Assembly (NCBI GenBank): GCA_002344345.1
Contig: DDTL01000095.1
Location: 1 to 27,616 of the forward strand
Direction of reading: 5' to 3'
Length of the DNA: 27,616 nt
From: Saprospiraceae bacterium UBA2365
GTDB taxonomy: Bacteria; Bacteroidota; Bacteroidia; Chitinophagales; Saprospiraceae
The notes beneath the pieces are model-generated. The model was not told where the DNA came from. It was given only the letters and a program-made list of their open reading frames with translations, and did no database searches. A program made the position numbers and the translations under genes. This document shows positions 6,800 to 15,486 of this stretch, one piece after another (position 1 is the first letter of the stretch; each line of letters begins with the position of its first letter).

Positions 6800-9148
6800 A
6801 TGAAAAAACTGTTTACTTTTTCGTTTTTATTAATTTTAAATCTTTCCTTCGGTCAAGGGTTGGAAACATTTACCAATATTCCAACTTCATCTGCCTCTTC
6901 ATATTTGATTAGAAACTGGACCGGGGATAATTCTGTTTCATGGACCGCTACAGATGCCAGAACTGATCAAACAATTAATGGCAAAGCAATTACCATTAGA
7001 AATGGATATCTGGAATCTCAAGCTAATATTAGCGGAGGAGTCGGGAGCATTACATTAACCACACAGAGAAAATTTGGAAATGCAACTGAAGATGGTAACC
7101 TTACAGTATATGTTAATAACAATAGTGTTGGTACTGTTCCATATTCAGGTACTGCAACTACAACTACCATATCCAATATTAATGTAAGTGGCCCCATTAC
7201 AATAAAAGTCTCAAAAGAAGGAAATGCTTACAGATGTGCTATTGATGATCTAACCTGGACAACTTATATTGTTTCTTCAAATGACAATGACTCCGAAGTT
7301 GATGGTCCGTCTCCGTCCTCCCAGCCAGATCCAATTTTCATTTCTTCCCTGAATGATTCCGATGGTGAATCTGTAAAGGTTTTTGATTTTGATATTTATG
7401 ATTATGGTTCAGGTGATGGTGTTCCAACAATTGTTCTGCTAACTACAATTAAATCCGGATCCAATAATACAGCTAATTGGTTAAACTCGATTGGAGGAGC
7501 AAAACTATCTCTGGATGGGGGTACTACTTTCGTTACAACTGCTACACCAGTTATTACATCTGATAATAATATTATTTTCACCATTCCAAGTGGCAATCTG
7601 GAAATTTCTGATGGTGATGGAGAAACCGTTTCTTTATTCATTTACCTTAAAAATACAGGTTTAATTGATAACTCAATTTTTGAATTCACTGTATCGGCTA
7701 CAACACACGGTTTTGTAGCTGATGGTTCCGGGTCCCAATTTGCTAATACAATGGGTGGAGCTGTTTCCAATCAAATATTATTAGATGTAGAAGCTTCAGA
7801 ACTCCGGTTTGTTCAACAACCCAGTAGCACAAATGTCAACGTTGCAATGTCTCCTGCAGTGACAGTTGAAGCATCCGATGTCAATGGTAACAGAGATCTG
7901 GACTTTACATCTTCCATTTCCATCACATCTTCCGGTACCCTGACAGGAAGTCCGGTGACCGTAGCAGCTAGTAATGGTTTAGCCACTTTCAGTTCACTGA
8001 CACATACTGTCCTTGGAACCGGACTTACTTTGAATGCTGAAAGAAATGGAACCGGAGATTGGGATGAGCAAAGCAATACTTTTAACATCATCACTTTGCC
8101 AACTGTCGATGATGTGAGGATCAATGAAGTGGATAGTGATACTCCCGGGACTGATGCAGCTGAATTTGTGGAACTTTTCGGAACGCCTAATTTTGATCTG
8201 AGCGGATTAGTGGTCGTATTTTTCAATGGAAATGGAGATATTTCATATTATGCAGCTGATCTTGATGGATTTAACCTGGATGAAAATGGATATTTTATCC
8301 TGGGAAACAGTGGCGGATCTTTCACCCCTGATATACCTTTTAGCGGAAATACACTTCAAAATGGCGCCGATGCTGTAGCTTTGTATTATGCAAACGCAAC
8401 AAATTTTCCTAACGGAACAGCTGTGACCAGTGTTAATCTGATCGATGCGCTCGTGTATGATTCTGATGATGCTGATGATTCCGGATTACTTTCAGGTTTG
8501 AATCAGGTTGAACAGATCAACGAAAATGCCAATGGCAATATCGAAACTGAATCTATTCAAAGAGGTTCATGGTTTGTAGCAAGTCCAACCCCAAGAGGAG
8601 AAAATACGTTACCTGTTGAAATGCTTGGTTTAACCATAGAAGTTAAACAAAAATATGCTGCTTTGTCATGGAAAACTGCCACCGAAGTCAACGCTTCTCA
8701 CTTCGAGATAGAAAGAGCCACCGAAGCCAATCTCTTCAAAGGTATAGGAAAAGTACTGGCATCAGGTAACAGCAGCGAAGTAAAGTCATATACCTACACA
8801 GATGAAAAGCCGGTGAAGGGTAACAATTACTATCGTCTTAAAATGATTGACAACGATGGAACATACCGCTATTCCGAAGTGGTCTCAGCTCACTTTGGCA
8901 ATACAAACACCGGTTTGATCCTCACGCCGAACCTGGTACACAGCAGTCTGAAGATCAGCTTCGAAGCGCCGGTTGAAAACGGCCGTGTGCTGATATACAA
9001 CCTGGATGGCAAATTAGTTCAGAGTTATCTGCTGGCAGAAGGGATTGATGTGTTGCGCGTGGATGTTTCCGACCTCGTTTCAGGACAATATGTGATCCAA
9101 TATCAGTCCAATCAAGGCAATGAAACCGTCAGGTTTGTGAAAGAATAA
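6800..9148 (+). CDS. T9SS type A cargo protein with lamin-tail-like domain
   Basis: This is a 782-residue secreted surface protein. A Sec signal peptide (MKKLFTFSFLLILNLSFGQ) starts at the ATG 6800; the frame is open further upstream but that part lacks signal character. Residues ~20-155 form a beta-rich module (WTGDNSVSWTATDARTDQ, then AIDDLTW) familiar from Bacteroidota secreted proteins. Residues ~160-430 carry immunoglobulin-like modules (FVQQPSSTNVNVAMSP). Residues ~435-600 resemble a lamin-tail domain (VRINEVDSDTPGTDAAEFVELF). A module starting LPVEMLGLTIEVKQKYAALSW precedes a type A C-terminal sorting domain (~710-782, GRVLIYNLDGKLVQSY to the end in RFVKE). Such cargo crosses the outer membrane through the type IX system and is released or anchored to A-LPS. 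I see no catalytic motif. The 3' end looks richer in G+C than the 5' half. Confidence 0.85.
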   Translation: MKKLFTFSFLLILNLSFGQGLETFTNIPTSSASSYLIRNWTGDNSVSWTATDARTDQTINGKAITIRNGYLESQANISGGVGSITLTTQRKFGNATEDGNLTVYVNNNSVGTVPYSGTATTTTISNINVSGPITIKVSKEGNAYRCAIDDLTWTTYIVSSNDNDSEVDGPSPSSQPDPIFISSLNDSDGESVKVFDFDIYDYGSGDGVPTIVLLTTIKSGSNNTANWLNSIGGAKLSLDGGTTFVTTATPVITSDNNIIFTIPSGNLEISDGDGETVSLFIYLKNTGLIDNSIFEFTVSATTHGFVADGSGSQFANTMGGAVSNQILLDVEASELRFVQQPSSTNVNVAMSPAVTVEASDVNGNRDLDFTSSISITSSGTLTGSPVTVAASNGLATFSSLTHTVLGTGLTLNAERNGTGDWDEQSNTFNIITLPTVDDVRINEVDSDTPGTDAAEFVELFGTPNFDLSGLVVVFFNGNGDISYYAADLDGFNLDENGYFILGNSGGSFTPDIPFSGNTLQNGADAVALYYANATNFPNGTAVTSVNLIDALVYDSDDADDSGLLSGLNQVEQINENANGNIETESIQRGSWFVASPTPRGENTLPVEMLGLTIEVKQKYAALSWKTATEVNASHFEIERATEANLFKGIGKVLASGNSSEVKSYTYTDEKPVKGNNYYRLKMIDNDGTYRYSEVVSAHFGNTNTGLILTPNLVHSSLKISFEAPVENGRVLIYNLDGKLVQSYLLAEGIDVLRVDVSDLVSGQYVIQYQSNQGNETVRFVKE

Positions 9149-9176
9149 GGATTTTAGATAAATAATATTTTTTTAG

Positions 9177-9205
9177 ATCCCGGCAGAGATGCCGGGATTT
9201 TTTGT
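9177..9205 (+). terminator. Intrinsic terminator of the T9SS cargo gene
   Basis: ATCCCGGCA (9177-9185), a GAGA loop and TGCCGGGAT (9190-9198) form a perfect 9-base-pair stem followed by a T run. It ends transcription just before the export cluster promoter. Confidence 0.93.
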
Positions 9206-9228
9206 TTCTGCAATTTTTCTTATATTTG
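9201..9228 (+). promoter_or_regulatory. Promoter of the polysaccharide export cluster
   Basis: TTTG at 9201-9204 and TATATTTG at 9221-9228 fit the Bacteroidota -33/-7 pair with 16 bases between. The -33 element lies inside the T tract of the preceding terminator. The ATG of the permease gene follows 19 bases after the -7 box. Confidence 0.6.
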
Positions 9229-9247
9229 TATAGATTAAAGAAAAAAA

Positions 9248-10117
9248 ATGCCACAAAAACAGAAGGTTAGCGATGAATTCAAACCAATTATTATCAGACC
9301 GGGAGGTTCATTTTCATTTGGTTTGGCAGAATTGTGGCGATACAGAGAATTGCTTTACTTCTTCACCTGGAAAGAGATCAAGATCAGATATAAACAGGCT
9401 TTATTAGGTGTACTTTGGACCTGGCTGCAACCGCTGACCATGATGGTGGTTTTTGTCCTGGTTTTGAACAGGGGACTGGGATTTACGACCGGTGAAGTAC
9501 CCGCTCCTTTGTTTTACCTTTCAGGATTGTTAATCTGGAATCTTTTCAACCACAGTGTTACGAATGCAGCGCAATCCATGGTAACACATGGCCATATTAT
9601 AAAGAAAATTTACTTCCCCAGACTGGCGATACCCATTTCTTCCATTGGTACGGCTACTTTTGACTTTATCATCAGCATGCTGATTTTTTTTGTTTTGCTG
9701 ACCTGGTACCAGATAAAGGGAATGATCATGGTTTCATTTCCTTTTTTGATTTCAGGTTTCGTGGTAGCTTATCTCGTGACCATTTTTACATCCTTTAGTA
9801 TAGGCACATGGCTGGCAGCAATCAATGTAAAATACAGAGATGTCCGGTATGTGCTCCCATTTTTAATACAAAGCTTGTTCTTTATCACGCCGGTTATGTA
9901 TGATACAGAAAAAATAAAGTATGGCTGGGCACAAAAATTACTTGAAATAAATCCTTTGCATTATGCAATCCAACTGATCAGATCCGGTTTGAGCAATGGA
10001 GACTGGAAATCTTTTCTTGATTTACAGTGGTTTATGCCCGTGATTCTGATCTGCTTATTTGTTTTTTCAATATATATTTTCAGGAGAATGGAAGCATATT
10101 TTGCCGACATTGTATGA
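9248..10117 (+). CDS. wzm: Wzm-type polysaccharide ABC exporter, permease
   Basis: This is a 289-residue ABC-2 membrane protein that forms the channel of an O-antigen or capsule exporter in the inner membrane, working with the ATPase encoded next. It has an amphipathic N-terminus (ELWRYRELLYFFTWKEIKIRYKQALLGVLWTWLQPL) typical of the family, about six hydrophobic segments, and the conserved VKYRDVRYVLPFLIQSLFFITPVMY loop and INPLHYAI motif. Length is normal. It is followed at 41 bases by wzt. The gene has its own promoter right after a terminator and heads a run of plus-strand genes up to 13953. Confidence 0.92.
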   Translation: MPQKQKVSDEFKPIIIRPGGSFSFGLAELWRYRELLYFFTWKEIKIRYKQALLGVLWTWLQPLTMMVVFVLVLNRGLGFTTGEVPAPLFYLSGLLIWNLFNHSVTNAAQSMVTHGHIIKKIYFPRLAIPISSIGTATFDFIISMLIFFVLLTWYQIKGMIMVSFPFLISGFVVAYLVTIFTSFSIGTWLAAINVKYRDVRYVLPFLIQSLFFITPVMYDTEKIKYGWAQKLLEINPLHYAIQLIRSGLSNGDWKSFLDLQWFMPVILICLFVFSIYIFRRMEAYFADIV

Positions 10118-10158
10118 TCATGCCGTTAATAATAATTGTTTAAATTGTTGATGAAGCA

Positions 10159-11391
10159 ATGCAAGCTGTTTTAGAAGTAAAAGAAATATGGAAGCAATAT
10201 CACCGTGGTATTGACAGAAAATATAAAAGTTTTCGGGATAGTTTGTCCAATATCCATCATTGGTGGTCCGGAAATGAACAGGATAGATTCTGGGCATTAG
10301 AGGATATTTCTTTTCAGGTTGAACAAGGTGATTCATTAGGCATTATTGGCCGGAATGGCGCAGGAAAATCTACCTTGTTAAAGATCCTATCCAGAATCAC
10401 CCCTCCCAGTCGGGGAGAAATTATCTTACGCGGACGCGTTGCCAGTTTATTAGAGGTCGGTACCGGTTTTCATCCCGAACTCACAGGCCGTGAAAACATA
10501 TTTTTTAATGGTTCCATCCTGGGAATGCGATATCATGAGATCAAGAATAAATTTGATGAAATTGTAGATTTTTCGGGCATTAGCCACTTCATTGACACTC
10601 CGCTTAAACATTATAGCAGTGGCATGCAGATGCGGCTTGCCTTTGCAGTTGCCGCGCATCTGGATGCAGAGATCCTGTTGATAGATGAAGTGCTGGCAGT
10701 AGGTGATGCAGCATTTCAGAAAAAATGCATCGGCAAAATGGATGAAGTGAGTAAAAGCGAAGGCAAAACCATTTTGTTCGTTAGCCATGACCTCAGACTT
10801 ACCGAGAAAATATGCAATAAAGGAATTTTATTGACAGATGCCCGAATTACCGGCATGGGTTCAGCTTTTGATGTTGTTCAGATTTACAAGGAAATGAATC
10901 TGGAGATTCTTCAACATAGCAATGCATCCATCGATTTGACCAAACACAAAGATAAAAAGGGCCATTATGGAATTAAAACGGTACAGGTTAAATGTGACGA
11001 TATAGCATCAAATGAATTTTATCCGGGGTGCAATTTGAAATTTGTTATAAAAATACACAAAAAAGAATTGCTGATCAATCCGGAGGTTGGTCTTGCCATA
11101 AGCGATTATGACGGAAATTATATCGTCGGATTAAATAATAATCATCTGAACACCAGAATAAGAAAAGACAGCTCTGAGATAGATGTTACTTTCGAATTCA
11201 AATATTTTAAAATCTATAAACCTGGTGATTATTTCTTTAACCTCTATTTTGGTGATGAAGATATTGAATATGAAATGCTTATGAATGCCGGCACATTGCA
11301 CTGCATCCCAACCAACACTAAATCTTTCCAATCCTTAGACCCAAAATATAATCTCATCATTGACAATGAATTATATATTACATATAAATAA
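10159..11391 (+). CDS. wzt: Wzt-type polysaccharide ABC exporter, ATPase with C-terminal domain
   Basis: This is a 410-residue ATPase that powers export of a lipid-linked polysaccharide across the inner membrane. The nucleotide-binding domain shows Walker A GRNGAGKS (64-71), the signature YSSGMQMRLA (152-161), Walker B ILLIDE (172-177) and the switch His in SH (209-210). Residues ~255-410 form an extra C-terminal domain rich in beta strands (AISDYDGNYIVGLNNNH). In characterised Wzt proteins this domain recognises the modified end of the glycan chain before export. This fits the methyltransferase gene immediately downstream, since methyl caps are known export signals. The last 32 bases overlap that gene. 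Confidence 0.92.
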   Translation: MQAVLEVKEIWKQYHRGIDRKYKSFRDSLSNIHHWWSGNEQDRFWALEDISFQVEQGDSLGIIGRNGAGKSTLLKILSRITPPSRGEIILRGRVASLLEVGTGFHPELTGRENIFFNGSILGMRYHEIKNKFDEIVDFSGISHFIDTPLKHYSSGMQMRLAFAVAAHLDAEILLIDEVLAVGDAAFQKKCIGKMDEVSKSEGKTILFVSHDLRLTEKICNKGILLTDARITGMGSAFDVVQIYKEMNLEILQHSNASIDLTKHKDKKGHYGIKTVQVKCDDIASNEFYPGCNLKFVIKIHKKELLINPEVGLAISDYDGNYIVGLNNNHLNTRIRKDSSEIDVTFEFKYFKIYKPGDYFFNLYFGDEDIEYEMLMNAGTLHCIPTNTKSFQSLDPKYNLIIDNELYITYK

Positions 11392-12082
11392 GTTTTTGAG
11401 TCCGGTTAAAAAAAGGATAAAAAAAAGGGTGAATTATAAAAGGATATTTGATTATTTCATACATCATCAAAATTCACTTGGTTTTATTCAAATAGGAGGG
11501 TATGACGGCCTGAGTTTTGACCATTTATTCAGTTATTTTAAACATATCCATCCAAATGGTATCATACTCGAGCCTATACCCTCATATTTCAGCCAATTAA
11601 AATCAAATTCCTCCGGCTACACAGATATATCTTTGTTAAATTATGCCATTCATAGATCCAATGATAAAATGAAAATGTATAAAATAAAGGATGAACCGGC
11701 TGGAAAATTTCCGGATTGGATCAAAGGTTGTGCAAGCTTTAGCAAATCGCAACTGACAAGACATGGAGTTCTGGAAGAACAAATCGAAACACTGGAAGTT
11801 CCTTGTTTAAGTATCAATAGTGTTTTTGAGCAACATAAAAGCGGAAAATCCTTAGATTATCTGCAGATGGATTGTGAGGGCTATGATGGACAGATCATTC
11901 TGGATCTGAATTTTGGCATTTATAAACCTAAAGTTATAAAATTTGAACATATAAACATGGATTCCATTGAGTTGAAGGAAGTGAGGACAAAGCTCAGGAA
12001 GCATGGCTATATTCTAATGAATGAGGGAACTGATACCATAGCCATCAGATTGTTTTTTTTTCTTAGCGTTTTAAATTCATGA
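11360..12082 (+). CDS. FkbM family SAM-dependent methyltransferase
   Basis: This is a 240-residue methyltransferase of the FkbM type. FIQIGGYDG (about 42-50) corresponds to the SAM-binding motif I (usual form F.DIGAN.G), and LQMDCEGYDG (about 168-177) to the family motif LKIDVEG.E. FkbM proteins O-methylate sugars or other small acceptors. Here the likely substrate is the exported glycan, possibly its terminal residue. The start at 11360 overlaps wzt by 32 bases; a second ATG at 11366 is equally plausible. The stop overlaps the next start as ATGA, which indicates translational coupling. Exact specificity cannot be told. Confidence 0.85.
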   Translation: MTMNYILHINKFLSPVKKRIKKRVNYKRIFDYFIHHQNSLGFIQIGGYDGLSFDHLFSYFKHIHPNGIILEPIPSYFSQLKSNSSGYTDISLLNYAIHRSNDKMKMYKIKDEPAGKFPDWIKGCASFSKSQLTRHGVLEEQIETLEVPCLSINSVFEQHKSGKSLDYLQMDCEGYDGQIILDLNFGIYKPKVIKFEHINMDSIELKEVRTKLRKHGYILMNEGTDTIAIRLFFFLSVLNS

Positions 12083-12861
12083 TTCCAAAGGTCATTCATT
12101 ATATCTGGCTGGGTGGGAAAAAATATCCTGGAGTCGTAAAGGAATGTTTAGATTCCTGGACTCAGCATCTGCCATATTATAAGATCATCAGATGGGACGA
12201 ATCCAATATTCCAAAAGATATTCCCTTTGTAAATCACATGCTGAAAAAAGAACAATGGGCTTTTGCTAGCGATTGTTTAAGATTTTGGGTGCTATATCAT
12301 CACGGTGGTATTTATATGGATACGGATATGAGAATTTTCCAAGACTTTGACCCGCTGATAAAAGAGGATGCGCTTTTTTTTGGTAAAGAAAATGAATCTG
12401 TTGTTAGCGGAGGAATATTTGGTTGTGATAAGCACAATCAAATTATGCATCATTGCTTAGTTGATTATTTAAAGTATAAGAACTCTTCTGAAATTGACCA
12501 TCTTAATCTGAATGATTTAGTGGTACCAAAACTAATCACTTCTCAATTGAAAAAGTTCCAATTCGTCAGCGATAAAAATGAATATCAAAAAAATGAATTC
12601 TTTACCATATATCCAACTGAAGTATTCTATCCGATCTCTTTTGATCAAAGAATAGATATCGATTCTTTCAAACCTACAGAATTAAATTACGGAATTCATT
12701 TGTGGAATGCCAGCTGGCATGATGAATTTCAAAACATTACGCACAAAAAATTCCGAAAATCAATTACAATTTTTTTGAAAAAACTGATCAAAAATCAAGT
12801 TACCCCATTGCATTTTATGAGATATTGTAAACGACTGATTTGTACATATTTGGGAATTTAA
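12079..12861 (+). CDS. GT32-type glycosyltransferase (DXD sugar-binding)
   Basis: This is a 260-residue glycosyltransferase of the OCH1/capsular type (Gly_transf_sug domain, GT32-like). It starts MIPKVIHYIWLGGKKYPG, the usual N-terminus. ASDCLRFWVLYHHGGIYMDTDM (63-84) holds the family core: the A.D..R.. helix, GGIY, and the metal-binding D81-T-D83. Late WNASWH also fits the family. It probably adds a hexose to the surface glycan at the cytoplasmic side. The ATGA overlap with the FkbM gene puts it in the export operon. Confidence 0.9.
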   Translation: MIPKVIHYIWLGGKKYPGVVKECLDSWTQHLPYYKIIRWDESNIPKDIPFVNHMLKKEQWAFASDCLRFWVLYHHGGIYMDTDMRIFQDFDPLIKEDALFFGKENESVVSGGIFGCDKHNQIMHHCLVDYLKYKNSSEIDHLNLNDLVVPKLITSQLKKFQFVSDKNEYQKNEFFTIYPTEVFYPISFDQRIDIDSFKPTELNYGIHLWNASWHDEFQNITHKKFRKSITIFLKKLIKNQVTPLHFMRYCKRLICTYLGI

Positions 12862-13077
12862 TGATATTTAATACTTTGTGGATAAAAAATTAACGCTGTA
12901 AAATTTTGACTTATACAATCTATATAATAATAACTCTAAACAAACAGAAACATTCGAATATGCAACTCAACAATTTTCTTGAACTAATCTGTTCAATAAA
13001 ATCTAAAATCAAAAAATAAGGTGCTATGAGTGAATTATGTTATCTTAGCTTTTTCCTTATTAAACAGTTTTCTATTA

Positions 13078-13953
13078 ATGGATCTGACAGTCATCATATG
13101 TACATTCAATAGAGCTAAGTTACTTGAACTATGTTTACAATCTATTGTATATCAATTAAATAATCAAATCGAGGTATTAGTGGTAGATAATGGTTCAACA
13201 GACATGACCAAAGCATTATCTTTGAGGTTTGTAGATAAAATTGATAATTTTAGATATATATATGAACCAACTATAGGTTTAAGCCATGCACGTAACAGAG
13301 GAATTAATGAAGCAAATGCAGACTGGGTGCTATTTTTGGATGATGATGCAAAAGCGTTTCCCGATCTGATCAGCAGAGCATTGGAACTGATCAAAATGGG
13401 AAATTTCAATTGTGTTGGAGGTATGTATTATGGCTATTTTGAAGATAAAAAACCTGATTGGGTATCACCTGATTATGGAACACAGGTAAAATATTCAGAA
13501 ATACTTACTGATTGTCCTTATAATGTACCTCACGGTTGTATTGTGCTTTATGATAAAGCGGCGGTAATTGAAGCCGGTCAATTTTCTCCAGACTTTGGCA
13601 TGACTGGAAATACTTTTGGATATGCAGAGGAAACAGAATTACAAAAACGCATGGAGAATATGGGAAAACGTATACTGTTTGACCCTGAATTAAAGATCCA
13701 TCATTTGGTCCAACCTAGAAAATTGACCGTCAAAGGAAGATTAAATCAGGTATATGCTTTGGGGAAAGGCCACAAATATAAGTTTAGTGATCCGTTTCTA
13801 AAAAGATCCTTACAGTGTATCAGATCATTCTTTGGTATTTTTTACAGGTTAATTAAATATTCATTTAAACTGATCAAACAAAAAGATTTTTTTTGGCAAA
13901 ATTTTATAATTGACAGCATTGGACCTTTTTTATATTACCTGGGAAGGTTTTAA
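13078..13953 (+). CDS. GT2 family glycosyltransferase
   Basis: This is a 291-residue GT2 enzyme. I start it at the ATG 13078 because MDLTVIICTFNRAKLLELCL places the first GT-A strand at the N-terminus as usual. A longer form from a GTG at 13030 would add 16 hydrophobic residues not typical of the family. Landmarks are VVDNGSTDMT (35-44), GLSHARNRGINEA (67-79), LFLDDDA with the metal-binding acids at 88-90, and an FGYAEETELQKRM segment that corresponds to the catalytic ED region. It is probably the last gene of the polysaccharide cluster. The 216-base gap before it holds only AT-rich sequence, so it may have its own promoter, but no perfect -7 box was seen. The sequence is AT-rich. Confidence 0.85.
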   Translation: MDLTVIICTFNRAKLLELCLQSIVYQLNNQIEVLVVDNGSTDMTKALSLRFVDKIDNFRYIYEPTIGLSHARNRGINEANADWVLFLDDDAKAFPDLISRALELIKMGNFNCVGGMYYGYFEDKKPDWVSPDYGTQVKYSEILTDCPYNVPHGCIVLYDKAAVIEAGQFSPDFGMTGNTFGYAEETELQKRMENMGKRILFDPELKIHHLVQPRKLTVKGRLNQVYALGKGHKYKFSDPFLKRSLQCIRSFFGIFYRLIKYSFKLIKQKDFFWQNFIIDSIGPFLYYLGRF

Positions 13954-14010
13954 AATTTCGGATATAAATTTTTTTTGCTGTTAAAACTTTCAAATAATCA
14001 ATTTCCCTTT

Positions 14011-14325
14011 TCAAAACCAACGCCCATACTTCACACCCGCCAAAGTCGCCATAAAGTCAACCAAAACTACATATTCGACCGTCTTTTGAGTACCCATTAC
14101 ACTGCGGATAACCAACATGTTTGGCAGTGATAATGAAGGTCCGGCCAGCAGCAATGCCTGCTTGCAACAAACACAGGATCATTTTCTCCCGACCACACCA
14201 TTTCACCAAATCGAAAGTGGCATCAATGGCTGTTTGAACCGGATACTTTCTACCGGCATAAAAAATGCCACACCAAATATAATACCGATCCAAAGAAGTA
14301 TTTTTAACTCTTGTTTTGTTTCCAT
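14011..14325 (-). pseudogene. Decayed permease (ArsP/DUF318-like) with internal deletion
   Basis: No single frame is intact, but reading the minus strand in sequence gives recognisable parts of one permease. The N-terminal part is METKQELKILLWIGIIFGVAFFMPVES. After a frameshift near 14236, TFDLVKWCGREKMILCLLQ continues it. Directly after that, in the original frame, comes LLLAGPSLSLPNMLVIRSVM and then GTQKTVEYVVLVDFMATLAG, which looks like the C-terminal part of the same family, ending at the stop at 14011. In the first frame there are TGA stops near 14204 and 14180. The middle of the permease, probably 200 or more residues, is missing, with a junction around 14145-14165. The family normally sits beside arsenate reductase genes and exports arsenicals. 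Family assignment is from memory of its conserved segments. Confidence 0.65.
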
Positions 14326-14341
14326 TCTTTTTTTAAAGTGA

Positions 14342-14501
14342 TTGAGTCGAGTTTAAGAAGTATAAAGTTTGTAAAGTTAAAAGTGTAAATAATTGATATT
14401 GAACACTTTAACAACAACAACAAAATTATCATAAACATCTCAAAATCAGCAGTTTAACTTTATAAACTTTCAACTTTATACCTTTTTAGACTGAACTCAG
14501 C
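14342..14501. repeat. Palindromic element D, 160 bp
   Basis: The left arm starts TTGAGTCGAGTTTAAGAAG and continues TATAAAGTTTGTAAAGTT. The reverse complement of the right arm reads CTGAGTTCAGTCTAAAAAGG and continues TATAAAGTTGAAAGTTTATA. The arms match over roughly 40 bases with small gaps. The TTGAG end resembles the other palindromic elements but the CTCCGAAAAG box is missing. It lies between arsC and the broken permease. Confidence 0.5.
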
Positions 14502-14610
14502 GATCCTTAATGAACAAAATAAAATACAATATTAGCTTTATACCAAAATCAATCATGAAGCTTTTTGAAATTGAATTTTAAATCAGGATTTCCAAATGCC
14601 TGATGCACAG

Positions 14611-15036
14611 CTAATAATTTTTCTTCAATTTTTCCCTGTATAGCTTGCCAAATGCCTCCACGATCTCATCCCTGATCCGTCTGTATTCATTTTTGACAAA
14701 TTCATCTGATCCCCTGGCTAAAAAAGGGTCTTCCAAGCCGATATGCAGGCGATTTTTAACCTCTCCTTCAAATACCGGACATTTTTTATCTGCATCATCA
14801 CAAACCGTAATGACCCAATCCCATGGATCATTTTTATACCTTAATACGTCTTCCGGCACTTGGTGGCTTATATCTATCCCAATTTCCTGCATGACGAAGA
14901 CCGCATGAGAATTGACTTGTTGTGAAGGCTCGGTTCCGGCAGAAAAAACCACCAGGCTTTTGTCCATAGATTGCAAAAAGCCCTGCGCCATCTGGCTCCT
15001 GCAACTGTTACCTGTGCATACGATGAGTATTTTCAT
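14611..15036 (-). CDS. arsC: Arsenate reductase, thioredoxin-coupled type
   Basis: This is a 141-residue cytoplasmic enzyme of the low-molecular-weight phosphatase fold that reduces arsenate to arsenite. The P-loop CTGNSCR (7-13) has the CX5R form, with Cys7 nucleophilic and Arg13 binding the oxyanion. Cys79 and Cys86 in CDDADKKC give the redox relay of the Staphylococcus pI258-type enzyme, and LEDP (101-104) carries the general acid Asp103. I start at 15036 (MKILIVCTGNSCRS). The frame opens 42 bases earlier, but those codons do not belong to the fold. A -7 box lies about 30 bases upstream. The usual partners (ArsR repressor, arsenite exporter) are absent, and the permease gene downstream is broken. 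Confidence 0.92.
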   Translation of the reverse strand: MKILIVCTGNSCRSQMAQGFLQSMDKSLVVFSAGTEPSQQVNSHAVFVMQEIGIDISHQVPEDVLRYKNDPWDWVITVCDDADKKCPVFEGEVKNRLHIGLEDPFLARGSDEFVKNEYRRIRDEIVEAFGKLYREKLKKNY

Positions 15037-15065
15037 AGATATCTTAATATTTCCGCATTTTAATC

Positions 15066-15073
15066 CAAAAATA
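15066..15073 (-). promoter_or_regulatory. -7 promoter box of arsC
   Basis: On the minus strand this reads TATTTTTG, matching TAnnTTTG, with a leader of about 23 bases. It lies inside the upstream extension of the arsC frame and so supports the start at 15036. Confidence 0.5.
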
Positions 15074-15486
15074 AACAATTTGGATATTGGTGTTATAAAG
15101 TATCATGGATTAAACCTATGCCTTTACCAGCATGTACTATACACAGGGCCTCAGTCAATAATTTTACTCAAAGATCAAAACTTTTTTTACTTATAAGTAC
15201 TTATTCAATAGACCCATTCATTGTCTGATAACTTTATTTCAACTTCGTGCTGAAACGCATATCCAATTGTTATTTTACTGAATATCAATACATAAAACAT
15301 ATAGAAAAGACCGCATAGTATATTCATTTAATGATGCTTACCATAAAAGTAATTCAATAACCGATGAAGTGCAGATGGCTTTCAACATTTCACCACAAAA
15401 AAAATAATTTTTGCTGGGAATATCGATGAAAAAATGGTACATTTAACCCATGAATTAAACCACTTTATCAATCTAATTTTTTAAAT
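15074..15486. other. Gene-free AT-rich spacer
   Basis: About 410 bases between the divergent arsC and the small lipoprotein gene. I see no credible gene, no ArsR-like coding remnant, and no clear repeat or hairpin. Confidence 0.5.

Noticed and set aside
10450..10788. Minus-strand open frame inside wzt
   Set aside because: It is antisense to the ATPase core with intact Walker and signature motifs, and has no similarity of its own.
12961..13019. Short open frame of 19 codons (MQLNNFLELICSIKSKIKK) before the last GT2 gene
   Set aside because: Too short to judge; it may be a fragment of a lost methyltransferase or glycosyltransferase, but nothing supports it.
14117..14341. Plus-strand open frame opposite the permease remnant
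   Set aside because: It has no family features, and the opposite strand carries recognisable permease segments, so it is a shadow.
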